A DNA stretch of 64,000 nucleotides from Lamellibrachia columna (lineage: Eukaryota > Annelida > Polychaeta > Sabellida > Siboglinidae): contig OY759270.1 of the NCBI GenBank assembly GCA_963662155.1, positions 7,256,443 through 7,320,442 on the forward strand, in the 5' to 3' direction. Shown here piece after piece: positions 1 through 11,850 of the stretch (positions are counted from its first letter, which is position 1; the number at the start of each line of letters is the position of its first letter). The translations under genes were made by a program, and so were the position numbers. The notes beneath the pieces are model-generated. The model made no database searches. It was not told the DNA's origin and was given only the letters and a program-made list of their open reading frames with translations.

Positions 1-927
1 TCTAGTTCTTCTACTTCGTATCATCTAGTTCTTCTACTTCGTATCCTCTAGTTCTTCTACTTCGTATCCTATGGTTCTTCTACTTCGTATCCTCTAGTTC
101 TACTTTGCATCCCCTAGTTCTTCTACTTCGTATCATCTAGTTCTTCTACTTTGTATCCCCTAGTTCTTCTGCTTCGTATCCTCTAGTTCTTCTGCTTCGT
201 ATCCTCTAGTTCTTCTACTTTGCATCCTCTAGTTCTTCTACTTCGTATCATCTAGTTCTTCTACTTTGTATCCCCTAGTTCTTCTGCTTCGTATCCTCTA
301 GTTCTTCTACTTCGTATCCTCTAGTTCTTCTACTTCGTATCATCTAGTTCTTCTATTTCGTATCATCTAGTTCTTCAACTTTGCATCCCTTAGTTCTTCT
401 ACTTCATATCATCTAGTTCTTCTACTTCGTATCCTCTAGTTCTTCTACTTCGTATCCCCTAGTTCTTCTACTTCGTATCCTCTAGTTCTTCTACTTCGTA
501 TCCTCTAGTTCTTCTACTTCGTATCCTCTAGTTCTTCTACTTCGTATCCTCTGGTTCTTCTACTTCGTATCATCTAGTTCTTCAACTTTGCATCCCTTAG
601 TTCTTCTACTTCATATCATCTAGTTCTTCTACTTCGTATCCTCTAGTTCTTCTACTTCGTATCCCCTAGTTCTTCTACTTCGTATCCTCTAGTTCTTCTA
701 CTTCGTATCCTCTAGTTCTTCTACTTCGTATCCTCTAGTTCTTCTACTTCGTATCCTCTGGTTCTTCTACTTCGTATCCCCTAGTTCTTCTACTTCGTAT
801 CCTCTGGTTCTTCTACTTCGTATCCTCTAGTTCTTCTACTTTGCATCCCCTAGTTCTTCTACTTCATATCATCTAGTTCTTCTATTTCGTATCCTCCTGT
901 TCTTCTACTTCATATCCTCTAGTTCTT
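1..927. repeat. Minisatellite, 23-bp unit, about 40 copies
   Basis: Tandem copies of a pyrimidine-rich 23-bp unit (core CTAGTTCTTCTACTTCGTAT) run from the window edge to about 927. Units differ by a few substitutions (cgtatc/tgcatc, cct/cat/ccc). Some blocks of variants recur in the same order (about 340-560 and 570-790), which suggests block duplication. The array is cut by the window edge, so its full length is unknown. No gene is seen in it. Confidence 0.95.
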
Positions 928-1695
928 TGGTTAGAAAAAAAAAACGGTTCTATCAATATTTTCATAACCAAGAATTTCATTTGGTCTCCTATAAATTTCA
1001 TCTTCTTTAGAATTGTTAAAGCACATTCTTTAAGGCGGTTTTCATAACTAAGGTATATCAGTTCTGAAATCAGCTTAATTGTTCTTCTCTGTATTTAGTT
1101 TAGCGCATGAATTCAAGACATGGATCAGAAAGACAACTCCATTCATGAATCGGGATGATGGGGGATACCGACTCATTCACTACTCAGCGTTACTTTGTGT
1201 CTATGTCTGTTTACGACATGGCCTCCAAGCTTGTATGCAATCGATTCAACTCTATTGCTTCATATAGACGTATAATATCCCTTTTCTTTATATATGATAT
1301 TTCTCCTACTCAGGCCAATAATTCGATTACCTTCTGAAGCCACATTGCTCTGAAACATTCATGACAGCCGTCATTGCTCCTTAAGTCCTTTTATTTAAAT
1401 ATCTCTCTTTTGACATTGTCCATCCATGTTCCTGTGTCCTGTTTATGAACACATTTAGAAAAACAAATATTAATGACGTATGTCGTTTTCAGACAATTTG
1501 ACTAATTTCTGTAAATCGTCTTATACATTTTGTATATTCACATCGCCTTAAAACGTAAGCATCCTATTGTATGGTGCAGATACATATGACACTCACGAGC
1601 AAACAGGAAAAGAAATATAACAGCTTTCATCATCCTTTGCGTGAAATGGCAGGACAAAATTATCAACCTTGTAACATTCTCAAACCTAGGCGACT
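928..1695. other. No gene recognised
   Basis: AT-rich single-copy-looking sequence with only short open frames (up to about 68 codons). No splice-linked exon, RNA gene or repeat was recognised. Confidence 0.5.
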
Positions 1696-1696
1696 G

Positions 1697-1754
1697 CGGT
1701 GACACGGGTACGTGACACGGGTACTTGACACGGGTACGTGACACGGGTACGTGC
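1697..1754. repeat. Short tandem repeat, 13-bp unit, about 4 copies
   Basis: Four head-to-tail copies of GTGACACGGGTAC with one variant (TTGACACGGGTAC). Confidence 0.9.
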
Positions 1755-1939
1755 AGCGGATATCCAGTAACCGCCTCCCAAGCTTAAACATCATTCTCTA
1801 TGGGGAGTTAAATGAAGCCAAACATCCAGTAAGTAGTCCTAAATTATTACGATAAAAGGGTGTGAGCAAAAGAGTTCTGAAAGAGTATGGCATTTGGCTC
1901 TTTGCACTGCCAAGCAGTTGCCGCAGACCGACCTACTCG

Positions 1940-3083
1940 GCGAGTACCGGACCGGACTAACCAGGAGACCAAGCGTACCAGACCATCCAGGAGACCAAAT
2001 GTACCGGAATAACCAAGCGTACCGGACTAACCAGGAGACCAAGCGTATCGAACTAACCAGGAGACCAAACGTACCGGAATAACCAAGCGTACCGGACTAA
2101 CCAGGAGACCAAATGTACCGGAATAACCAAGCGTACCGGACTAACCAGGAGACCAAGCGTACCGGAATAACCAGGAGACGAAACGTACCGGAATAACCAA
2201 GCGTATCGGACTAACCAGGAGACCAGGCGTGCCGGACTAACCAGGAGACCAGGCGTGCCGGACTAACCAGGAGACCGAGCGTACCGGACTAACCAGGAGA
2301 CCAAGCGTACCGGACTAACCAGGAGACCAGGCGTGCCGGACTAACCAGGAGACCAAGCGTACCGGACTAACCAGGAGACCAAACGTACCGGAATAACCAA
2401 GCATATCGGACTAACCAGGAGACCAGGCGTGCCGGACTAACCAGGAGACCAGGCGTGCCGGACTAACCAGGAGACCGAGCGTACCGGACTAACCAGGAGA
2501 CCAAGCGTACCGGACTAACCAGGAAACCAGGCGTGCCGGACTAACCAGGAGACCAAGCGTACCGGACTAACCAGGAGACCAGGCGTGCCGGACTAACCAG
2601 GAGACCAAGCGTACCGGACTAACCAGGAGACCAAGCGTACCGGACTAACCAGGAGACCAGGCGTGCAGAACTAACCAGGAGACCAAACGTACCGGACTAA
2701 CCAGGAGACCAAGCGTGCCCGGCTAACCAGGAGACCAAACGTACCGGACTAACCAGGAGACCAAACGTACCGGACTAACCAGGAGACCAGGCGTACCGGA
2801 CTAACCAGGAGACCAGGCGTGCCGGACTAACCAGGAGACCAAACGTACCGGACTAACCAGGAGACCAAGCGTGCCGGACTAACCAGGAGACCAAACGTAC
2901 CGGACTAAGCAGGAGACCAAGCGTGCCGGACTAACCAGGAGACCAGGCGTACCGGACTAACCAGGAGACCAGGCGTGCCGGACTAACCAGGAGACCAAAC
3001 GTACCGGACTAACCAGGAGACCAAGCGTGCCGGACTAACCAGGAGACCAAACGTACCGGACTAACCAGGAGACCAAGCGTGCG
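1940..3083. repeat. Minisatellite, 26-bp unit, about 44 copies
   Basis: Tandem 26-bp units built on GGACTAACCAGGAGACCAAG followed by CGTACC. Variants alternate (AAGCGTACC, AGGCGTGCC, AAACGTACC), and blocks of variants are repeated, for example about 2160-2345 versus 2390-2530. A minor class of 17-bp shortened units (GAATAACCAAGCGTACC) occurs at the left end. No gene is seen. Confidence 0.95.
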
Positions 3084-3552
3084 AGACGTCATGCTGGCAA
3101 TTTACTGGGATGAAGTAGCTAAAACATACGCTATCTCACGAGACAGAAGCTGGCCACTATTACTGCTACTTTTTAAGTACGGAATCTTACACCGTGATTT
3201 TCTTCTTAACGTCCCAATGAACATATCTGCCCTGTGTCACTACCTCAGAGTAGCACTTTGTGTTGTCTTCTTCTGCACATTCTGCCACCTCCAGTTTTTT
3301 TTACAAACTGCTACCCTATTACCTGTCTCCCTCCCTCCTGTCAACCAGTTACCTGTTCCCTTCCCTCCTGTCTGCTTCCTTCTTGCCACCTGTTTTCTTC
3401 CCTCCTTCCAACCACTTACCTGTCGCCTTCTTTCCTGTTATTGTTACACACATCTACTTCTCTCCAGTTACTTCCACCTCCTCCTGTGTGTGCCTGTGTC
3501 GTCGTCTCTAACTGTTTATCTGTCTGTCTGTGAATGTCAGTACTTTGCTTGA
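3084..3552. other. No gene recognised; pyrimidine-rich stretch
   Basis: The stretch 3270-3520 is C/T-rich with imperfect repeats of cctgtc, cttccct and similar motifs. This gives open frames in three plus-strand phases (up to 157 codons) of low-complexity composition. No domain or splice pattern supports a gene. Confidence 0.5.
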
Positions 3553-4691
3553 TAGGGGAGACCGGGGCTAGTTGTTACAATGTTCAGTTAAAGTTACTTT
3601 TTGTGAAAAGTATGTTAGATGGCATTACATTTATTATTCGTGTTAATACAATGTGCCATGCCATTGATATTCCACAGTTTCCCAGGCGTGGTCGACTGTA
3701 GCAATTAGCCCCGTAAGCGGGGCAAGTTGTTACATTACAAGGGGCACGTTGTTACAGCAAAGAATGTGTGGATCGCAAAGTATGTGTCACTCGTACATGG
3801 TACTGTTATTACATTAATTTGATTGTACACATTTATGCACGTTATACACCGTGTGCTTAACAATGTAGATGTGCACAGCTTAATATATTAAGTTTTTCAT
3901 TTCTAGTTACCAAAGGGGACTCATTCCCCGGATTCGTACATAACAAACGATTGCGAACATCCACATTTCAATTAATCTTGCAATATTTATTAATTGCTCA
4001 AATAGGGCTGTGCCATGAAAATGTAACGAGATTCAACAAGATTGCCATCAAGGCAAAGCACTCAGATAGCAAGTGGACAAGGAAGCCAGAGTTTACATTT
4101 ATGTGTAGCCCGCCCTTCTGAGATAGTTGTTAGTTGTGTTTGACGCTGCTAGCATTTACAGTACTTGTTATAAACCAGTACACTAGGCTTCACAAGTGAA
4201 ATCAAACGTTATTTCAGTCATTGTCAGCCCACAACTCGCTGGCTGAGCCATTGGTGTGAGCGGCCCGTGCGTTGTCACAGTTATAGCAACTTACCCCAAT
4301 ACAACTGTAACAACTTACCCCAAACACAATTTTTGTAGTTGAACGCAAGTGGACGATAACAAATCCTGTTTTTTTCCATTTACCTTCTACTTGTCATAAC
4401 CCCTTATACTATATAGTAGACATGTTTCAAGTTTCATTCACGAAACCTATAAAGTGGCTGCCTGAGATGATATTATGTGGGCATACCAAAAAGTTTAAGG
4501 TGGTTAAAAAGTCATTTTTGTCCACACCTCTTTAAGTTCGTCTTCTTAGCTGCCGATTTTTGGACAGTGTGTCTGTTGACGGACTTACAACCAACTACTG
4601 TTGGTGGTGACTCTATATAATGTGCTGTGTTTTCGAAGAACGACTCTGCAACAACTTGCCCATGTACACAACTAGCCCCAGTCTCCCCTAT
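3553..4691. mobile_element. Non-autonomous DNA transposon (MITE), TA target site
   Basis: The left end GGGGAGACCGGGGCTAGTTG is mirrored at the right end, whose reverse complement reads GGGGAGACTGGGGCTAGTTG. TA lies directly outside both ends (gaTAgggg and ccccTAttt), consistent with a TA target-site duplication. The inside has no transposase frame but contains repeats of the subterminal motif (gggcaagttgttaca, ggggcacgttgttaca). A LINE 3' fragment (4024-4172) lies within it. A second, split copy is at 8276-8412 plus 12665-13312. Confidence 0.75.
4024..4172 (-). mobile_element. 3' end fragment of non-LTR retrotransposon
   Basis: The reverse complement matches the 3' end of the LINE at 10210-10360: the agggcgggcta end of the coding region, the phrase tccttgtccacttgct, and the terminal aatcttgtt repeats. 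Divergence is higher than for the copy at 61100-61305, so this is probably an older insertion. It is nested in the MITE 3553-4691. Confidence 0.65.
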
Positions 4692-5504
4692 TTCATCTTC
4701 CAAATAATTAATATGTTCATAATACTATTAGGTATTAATGTTGATGAGGCAATTTACCGAAAGCTATCTGGAAATCTAAGTAGATGTCAAATCCTTCCAT
4801 CATATACCCACTTTGTAATTTCTTCAAAAAACAAGGAATTCCACCATGTGATCTCTAAATAACGTTTCTGGTAATTGACGAGGGCGTGCGGCGTGCCACG
4901 TTGATGCTGTACTTTTTATTCACACTGTCTTGTCATCATCAGCGTGAGTGAGTACCTTTGCAATACTGTGCTACCATATTGCGACGGCGGCATCGATCGT
5001 CCTGCGACATCCATTCTGTCGCGTTTTATGCAGTGCACGGTGTCGCCACCAAGTCATCGGATAAACACGACCACCACACATTGGGTCAGTCCAGTGCAAA
5101 TCGGTTTTCCGGAATTTATCACAGGCTTTTGCGGACAGTCACAATGTTTTACGTGTCTTTATAGTCATACACGCACACACGCGGTTCAGATGCAAACACC
5201 GTGGTGTTGTGTAAGATGTGAAGAACAGTTAAACTCTTACAATCAGTTAACTTCACATTTGACAATGTAATGGATTAAATTTAACTAGTAGCACAAAGGC
5301 ATACATACGCCAAGGCTAGGGCCAACGTGCTGGTTACTGGTGCTCACAATAGGCTCTCCGTTGATTGCAAACTCATAAACTCGCATATGTCAAATAACGC
5401 AAGTTAGCCACACGCAGTCAGTCATACAGTCATAGACAATAAACAGGAATGCACTCTTGATCATATTGTCAGTGGGTGTCATGTAACCAGGCTCCATCAT
5501 TTCA
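4692..5504. other. No gene recognised
   Basis: Unique-looking sequence with open frames of at most about 108 codons. No known domain, convincing splice partner or repeat structure was seen. Confidence 0.45.
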
Positions 5505-6175
5505 AGCACACGACTACCATCTATCAACCTAACCATAATACATGACTACCATCTATTAACCCAACCATAATACATGACTACATATATGACTACCATCTAT
5601 CAACCCAACCATAATACATGACTACCATCTATTAACCCAACCATAATACATGACTACATATATGACTACCATCTATCAACCCAACCATAATACATGACTA
5701 CATATATGACTACCATCTATCAACCCAACCATAATACATGACTACATATATGACTACCATCTATTAACCCAACCATAATACATGACTACATATATGACTA
5801 CCATCTATTAACCCAACCATAATACATGACTACATATATGACTACCATATATCAACCTAACCATAATACATGACTACCATCTATTAACCCAACCATAATA
5901 CATGACTACATATATGACTACCATCTATCAACCCAACCATAATACATGACTACATATATGACTACCATCTATCAACCCAACCATAATACATGACTACATA
6001 TATGACTACCATCTATCAACCCAACCATAATACATGACTACATATATGACTACCATCTATCAACCCAACCATAATACATGACTACATATATGACTACCAT
6101 CTATCAACCCAACCATAATACATGACTACATATATGACTACCATCTATCAACCCAACCATAACACATGACTACAT
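5505..6175. repeat. Minisatellite, 44-bp unit, about 14-15 copies
   Basis: Units combine ACCATCTATCAACCCAACCA, TAATACATGACTAC and an ATATATGACT spacer. Some copies lack the 12-bp spacer, giving 32-bp short units near 5520, 5620 and 5865. No coding potential. Confidence 0.92.
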
Positions 6176-7774
6176 AATATGCAAATAACATATAACACAT
6201 GATGACACATCTATCTATCACACATATAACATTGTTAATCATGACTACAAATCTGTCAACCCTATATAACATATGACTACTTAAGATATAATAATCACAC
6301 ATAACACGTGACTGGCATATGTCAATCTCACATGTTGTGGGTAATGTTTCAAGACAAATGCTTCCTAAATTAATATGTCACCTCCCTCAGTTACCACTAA
6401 GACGTAAATTTATGCGATCTAAGATCCAACTAAGACGTCAACGTACCACCGGCGTCAACATTTATATTCACTACACCGATCACAGTTTAACTGGTACTGC
6501 ATTCGTGGGAAATGGCTGATGAATGACTGACATGCGTCCCATGATCGTGCCTTCAAGTAGCGCTATTGCAGACCTGGTGCGTTATTTTGGCTAACTCACA
6601 TATCGTGGCGCTCACCGAACGAAGACAACCGAATCGCCGAGCTAGCTAGATCGGATCAACATTTTAGTCTGGAGAACTGGTCGGTGATCGATGTGAATGA
6701 ACTTGTGTACACCACTAATTCGTTGTGTGCAGGCGTTAGGACGTATTGAACTGTCTGCATCATTGGTTCGTGGTCTAGGCGACTGTTGTTGTATGCCCAC
6801 TGTTCTGTGGTCAATGCAACGTCAACATGTTTGGCCTGTGGTCTAGGCGAAACAACTGATCCGTATAACTGGTCGTTGTGTATGCGAATAAATTGGTCCG
6901 TTCTACTGGTCGATGGTCTATACGACTAGTTGTAGGCCCCACCTATTACATGAGACTGAATTAAATACACACCGTTGGTGGGAATAAAGCTATATGCCAT
7001 GAACATATCGAGCACTGTGGCTGTTATTTTCAACATTTAGTAGATATATGTTTGTGTCAGGGGTTTGAGTATTATATCTAGATCCTGAGTAAATACATTC
7101 TTTGTACTGATCCTATTATTGTGTTCTTGTGTGTGGAATCATGGAAGCTGTTCAAAATCTCAATAAAAAGCAATCATATTGGTTTTTGCTATTGTTTATG
7201 ATGGCAATGTCAGTTTTTACTTTAAAATGTATTACATTTTTCATGCATATACACGAGCCCCCATCATCGTTGATTGTGAGTTAGTGTCTGCACACCAACT
7301 GATATTCGCTTAATTTTGCAAGATGTGTAAGATTTTTATTAAGCGACGATTATTGTACCAATAGCGTCAAACACAATATTTATTTTAGTGTTTTGTTCAT
7401 GAAGCAATGCTTCGAGTTCAGATTTGTTTACTAGTAAACTGCAATTATTCATGTTAAGAACAGAAAATAATTGTATGCTTCGATTTATTATTGCTAAAGT
7501 TCGCAGTTCATCTCGGGAATAATTGTGTGATTCAGTTATAATATTAAGCTGATCTTCATTTTATTGTATCATCATTTAGGGGATATATGGCAATAAATAC
7601 ACAGTGTAGTTGCAAACGTTGGCAATGAAAAAATAATGGTTTACATTCATGATTAAAAGTATAATTATTAAGCACACTATAACCATAACCACAGGATAAT
7701 GTATGCATATAATACAGTAAATAAAGCCATACATATAAATAATATTGGTTGAAGATAGTGTTACAACAAATACA
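6176..7774. other. No gene recognised
   Basis: AT-rich sequence, with loosely repeated phrases such as tggtctaggcgac and tggtctatacgac at 6770-6930. No gene, RNA or transposon end was recognised. Confidence 0.45.
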
Positions 7775-7775
7775 T

Positions 7776-8277
7776 ATAACTGTACCGCCGTGACTATACA
7801 TCGATGTATGTCACATAACTGTACCGCCGTGACTGTACATCGATGTATGTCACATAACTGTACCGCCGTGACTATACATCGATGTATGTCACATAACTGT
7901 ACCGCCGTGACTGTACATCGATGTATGTCACATAACTGTACCGCCGTGACTATACATCGATGTATGTCACATAACTGTACCGCCGTGACTGTACATCGAT
8001 GTATGTCACATAACTGTACCGCCGTGACTGTACATTGATGTATGTCACATAACTGTACTGCCGTGACTGTACATCGATGTATGTCACATAACTGTACCGC
8101 CGTGACTGTACATTGATGTATGTCACATAACTGTACCGCCGTGACTGTACATTGATGTATGTCACATAACTGTACCGCCGTGACTGTACATTGATGTATG
8201 TCACATAACTGTACCGCCGTGACTGTACATCGATGTATGTCACATAACTGTACCGCCGTGACTGTACATTGATGTAG
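7776..8277. repeat. Minisatellite, 39-bp unit with palindromic core, about 13 copies
   Basis: The 39-bp unit contains the palindrome ACATCGATGT, then ATGTCACATAACTGTACCGC and CGTGAC. The first six units strictly alternate ACTATAC and ACTGTAC before the palindrome, making a 78-bp higher-order repeat; later units carry ACATTGATGT. Because 39 is a multiple of three and the unit lacks stops in some frames, both strands show long periodic open frames (97 and 137 codons), which are not genes. The array ends exactly where the MITE at 8276 begins. Confidence 0.93.
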
Positions 8278-8639
8278 GGGAGTCCGGGGAAATTTTCAGT
8301 TAGTAACTTTTGTTTAAAGTATGTTAGATACATTAGATACATTATTTCTGTCAACGTATACATTGAATTTATTATTCGTTATTATACTGTTAATAAACTG
8401 TACCATCCCTATCAGGGACGGATCTAGGCGTGTTGGCTGGGGGGTCTCAATCGGTAGATTTATTAAAGAAAATTCCGTAATGTTACATTACACTATGTAG
8501 AATCATGTTGTGGCAGTTAATATATCATTGATTTAAGACACTTTACCGTGTATGCACTAGTTCCAGATATGGAACAACATCCCTCTTAAAGGTGCTTAAT
8601 CAAGATTTTCTTCCTTGGTGAAATTTTGTAACTTGTCAT

Positions 8640-8890
8640 GTGATCGGCGAGAGGATGGAGGTAACGCCCATGATCAGCACTGACCCACATAGTGTTTACC
8701 ATTTTGGATATCCACTATATTGATCCTTACCAGATCTAACGACTAAAGTCAATTCTTTCGATGATTTGAATAAAAACAGGCGTTTTTTTTATTAAATCGA
8801 CTGCGGATGTTACATAAACTATTCACACACTACATATTTGGACACCAATGAACCGGATTTGCGATAGGCTAAATCAGTTGAGGAAGCAGT
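8640..8890. repeat. Interspersed repeat, second copy at 40268-40590
   Basis: Shares many blocks with 40268-40590: gaggatgga-gt-acgcccat, ttttggatat-cact, CTTACCAGATCTAACGACTA, TTTCGATGATTTGAA, ATTAAA-CGA-TGCGGATGTTAC and cgcgataggctaaat. A short third match (ttattaaaccgactgcg...atattacttaaactattca) is at 49538-49577. The family is not identified; no coding frame is seen. Confidence 0.65.
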
Positions 8891-8930
8891 TTTAAGTTTA
8901 GAGTTTGACTTCCGCTGACCGTAAACATCA

Positions 8931-10360
8931 TACCATTATTTAAAAAGGGTTCGAGAAATAAGTCAGAGAATTACAGACCAGTGAGTTTAACGTCAGTGAT
9001 TTGTAAATTATTAGAAAGGTTAATTAAAGACCATAATGGTGGACTTCCTCGTTAAGCATAAATTATTAAATTCATCTCAACATCGATTCCTTAAAGCGAG
9101 GTCATGCTTAACAAATATTTTGTTTTTTGGAAGAAACCACTAAGTGGATAGACGTGGGATCGCCAGTAGATATTATCTACTTAGATTTTCAGAAAGCTTT
9201 TAACAAAGTGCCACATCAAAGATTACTACTTAAATTAAAAGCCCATGTTATCGGGGATAGCATAACTGACTGGATAGAACAATGGCTGACTGACAGAAGA
9301 CAACGAGTTGTAGTAGATGGAGAAGTTTCAAATTGGAAATCGGTTTTGAGTGGGGTACCTCAAGGATCAGTGTTAGGACCTATATTATTCTTAATATATA
9401 TCAATGACTTGGACGACAGTATAACAAGTAACGTACTGAAATTTGCGGATGACACAAAACTGTTTAGAAAGGTTACTACTGATGGTGATAAACAACATTT
9501 ACAAAACGATCTAGACAGATTAGTGAAATGGTCTGAGAAATGGCAGATGTTGTTCAATTTTGGGAAATGTAAATGCCTACACACAGGACATGGGAACTTG
9601 AATGTAAACTATAAAATGGGAGATATTGTTCTGGGTACTACTGTAAAAGAAAAGGACTTAGGAGTTACAATAAGCGCTGATATGAAAGTTTCACAGCAGT
9701 GTGGTATTGCAGCTTCAAAGGGAAATCAAATTCTTGGATTGATTAGAAGAAACATAATATACAAGGGAAAAAAGTTAATTATACCTCTTTATAAAGCAAT
9801 AGTTAGACCTCATTTAGAATACTGTATACAAGCATGGAGACCATATCGTAAGAAGGATATAGATACGCTTGAACGCATACAAAGGAGAGCAACTAAAATG
9901 ATTCCAGAACTGAGAGACCTTAGTTATGAAGAACGCCTGAAAGAATGTGGTTTAACAACTCTAGAGACAAGGAGGTTAAGAGGAGATCAGATTGAAGTTT
10001 ATAAGATATTGAATGGGTATGAAAATATTGATAGAAATATGTTTTTCTCACTCAAGAAGGATAGCAGAACTAGAGGACATGAGGTAAAATTAGTAAAGGA
10101 TCAATGTAGATTGGACATCAGGAAGCACTCGTTCTCACAGAGGACACTAAATGAATGGAACAAATTATCTACAGATTGTGTAACTGCAAGCAGCGTGAAT
10201 ATGTTTAAAAACAAGGTTGACACATATCTCAGGAGGGCGGGTTATAAGTAAATGAACATTGTTGGACTCTCGATAAGCCAATGGCTTCCTTGTCCACTTG
10301 CCATCTGGGCCTTTGGCTTGGATGGCAAATCTTGTTAAATCTTGTTAAATCTTGACCGTC
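8931..10360 (+). mobile_element. 5'-truncated non-LTR retrotransposon (CR1/jockey-like)
   Basis: The fragment begins inside the reverse transcriptase (block ENYRPVSLTS near 8966) and is frameshifted between 9040 and 9127. From 9127 the frame stays open to 10251. After the stop, a short 3' UTR ends in a repeated AAATCTTGTT motif at about 10327-10356, the kind of short 3' tail repeat seen in CR1-type elements. There is no endonuclease domain because the 5' part is absent, as expected for a 5'-truncated LINE copy. Two further 3' ends of the same family are at 4024-4172 and 61100-61305. Confidence 0.85.
9127..10251 (+). pseudogene. Reverse transcriptase C-terminal part of LINE
   Basis: A 374-codon open frame encodes the palm of a non-LTR reverse transcriptase, which copies LINE RNA into DNA at the target site. 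Visible motifs are YLDFQKAF (residues 18-25, motif A with catalytic Asp20), SGVPQGSVLGPILFLIYIND (about 75-94) and the catalytic FADD at 106-109. The C-terminal part has the region typical of CR1/jockey-like proteins, with HLEYCIQAW and a W-N-x-L-S segment near the end. The apparent ATG at 9127 is not the true start: homologous codons continue upstream to 8931 in shifted frames with a stop. So it is a dead, truncated copy, although the 3' frame is unusually well kept. Confidence 0.85.
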
Positions 10361-10399
10361 CGTTGAAGGAAAACAGACGTGTGTACAATGATTCTCACT

Positions 10400-11795
10400 G
10401 GAGAATGTTTATGAACTCCATGCGGCGTGGATGTAATCGCACAAACTGATTGATGAGTGCATCTATGTCCACCTCAACACCGGAATGGATGTGTAACATA
10501 GCAAGAACATTTATGCGGTTCTCTGTCATGGTGCTGCGTCTGTAGGTCTCAAGACGACGAAGGGCACTGATTGTTCTCTCACATTCAGCGCTGGTTACTC
10601 AGAACGTAACAATTTCAGACGTGTGTATATTTGGGAAGAATGCGTTATCTGCAGCCTTGAGTGACGCTGCTGCATCTTTGGGAACATCACAGTCTGCCTC
10701 CGCTTCCCATCTAGTCACCCAACAGTATAATTCGGCTTGCAAATTCTGTAGAATGGGTAGGTCGTCTTTGTAAACGGCAGCAAATGCTTGCACACTGTCA
10801 ATGACTTGCACCCTTGGAGCAACCTTGATTACAGCGGAAACCAGATGCAACGCATTTGTGATCAACTGATGAGCACCAAACCGGTCGTGTAGACCCATCA
10901 ACAACTGGTCGATGACTGGTCAGGTTCATTCGATGGTAGGTCTTTGGGGCATTTGCTGTATGCTTCTGCCGTCCACAGATGGGAGGTCGTGCTGGTTCCG
11001 TTCCAACAGCCTGTGCCATCGTAGTAATCTTCAAAAGAGGTTATGATGAAAATTGTCAACATCATTCCTGACTTCTTCAAGGGCAGTGATGACATGCTTA
11101 ACTTGATTGGCAGCTTTGATGACATCCATCATCTTGGACTGAAGGCTGGCACTGATGGGTTACACGTACGCGATAGTGTCACGGACTGTGTTGAGTGCCG
11201 CAATGAAGGAAGCTGTGTTATTGCCAACAACAGAGCACGGCCATCGTTTACACTTGGTTGATTCCATTCTTCTGCATGTGTTGATATCTCTTCTGGTGAG
11301 TGGACTATCGCTTCGTGCAGCTCCATGAATACATTAAAAGCATCGTGGCGAGCCACCCATCGGGTTCTACATAGTTCTTTCAGCTTTTTCCTAGCTGTCT
11401 CATTTGTATTGATCTCGTCGATCCACTTCTCCAAGTTGTGTTGTCGTTTGGGGGAATACTTGTAATAACGTACACGCCTGTCTGCCCTATCCATCATGTT
11501 TCGTGCCTATTGGACAGATATGGCATTCACAACAGCAAGATTCAGGCGATGATTTGCGCAGTGTATGTATACTGCTTTTGGGCTCTGTTCCTTGATTCTC
11601 GCTGCTGTTCCTCTCTGGGGTCCAACCCAGTTGCCAGCCCGTCATACGTTTGCCCTCGACATTGTGACAATGGCAGTTTCCAGTCATTTTTATTGTGTCT
11701 ACAATTACGTCAGCCAATGCCTCACCTGTGGTTGTATGTCACAGTACAAATTCCATGAATTCCTCACGAATGTCACAATTTTTGTCGCAGAAACG
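10400..11795 (-). pseudogene. Broken hAT transposase (DUF4371 / 52-kDa-repressor-like)
   Basis: The minus-strand frames, read with frameshifts, give hAT transposase blocks in the right order: REEFMEFV near 11755, EALADVIVDTIK near 11700, IHCANHRLNLAVVNA near 11545, CRTRWVARHDAF near 11360, and the C-terminal dimerisation block SAECERTISALRRL near 10580 followed by LAMLHIHSG. These are hallmarks of the hAT family that includes THAP0/ZMYM-like domesticated proteins. At least two frameshifts and several stops (for example just before ARNMMDRAD and before VTSAECER) make it non-functional. It is the own transposase of the surrounding hAT element, in minus orientation. Confidence 0.8.
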
Positions 11796-11812
11796 CATTA
11801 CCAGCGTCAGTC

Positions 11813-11850
11813 ACGCACGCACGCACGCACGCATCGCGCATCGCGCCGCG
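11813..11850. repeat. (CGCA)n-rich microsatellite
   Basis: Short run of cgcacgcacgcacg followed by degenerate copies, inside the hAT element. Confidence 0.8.

Noticed and set aside
1..927. CRISPR-like regular direct repeats
   Set aside because: Units are contiguous with no unique spacers, and the genome is eukaryotic.
7745..8363. 97- and 137-codon periodic frames on both strands
   Set aside because: 39-bp unit is a multiple of three, so frames persist without selection.
9360..9584. 74-codon antisense frame
   Set aside because: Shadow of the reverse transcriptase frame on the other strand.
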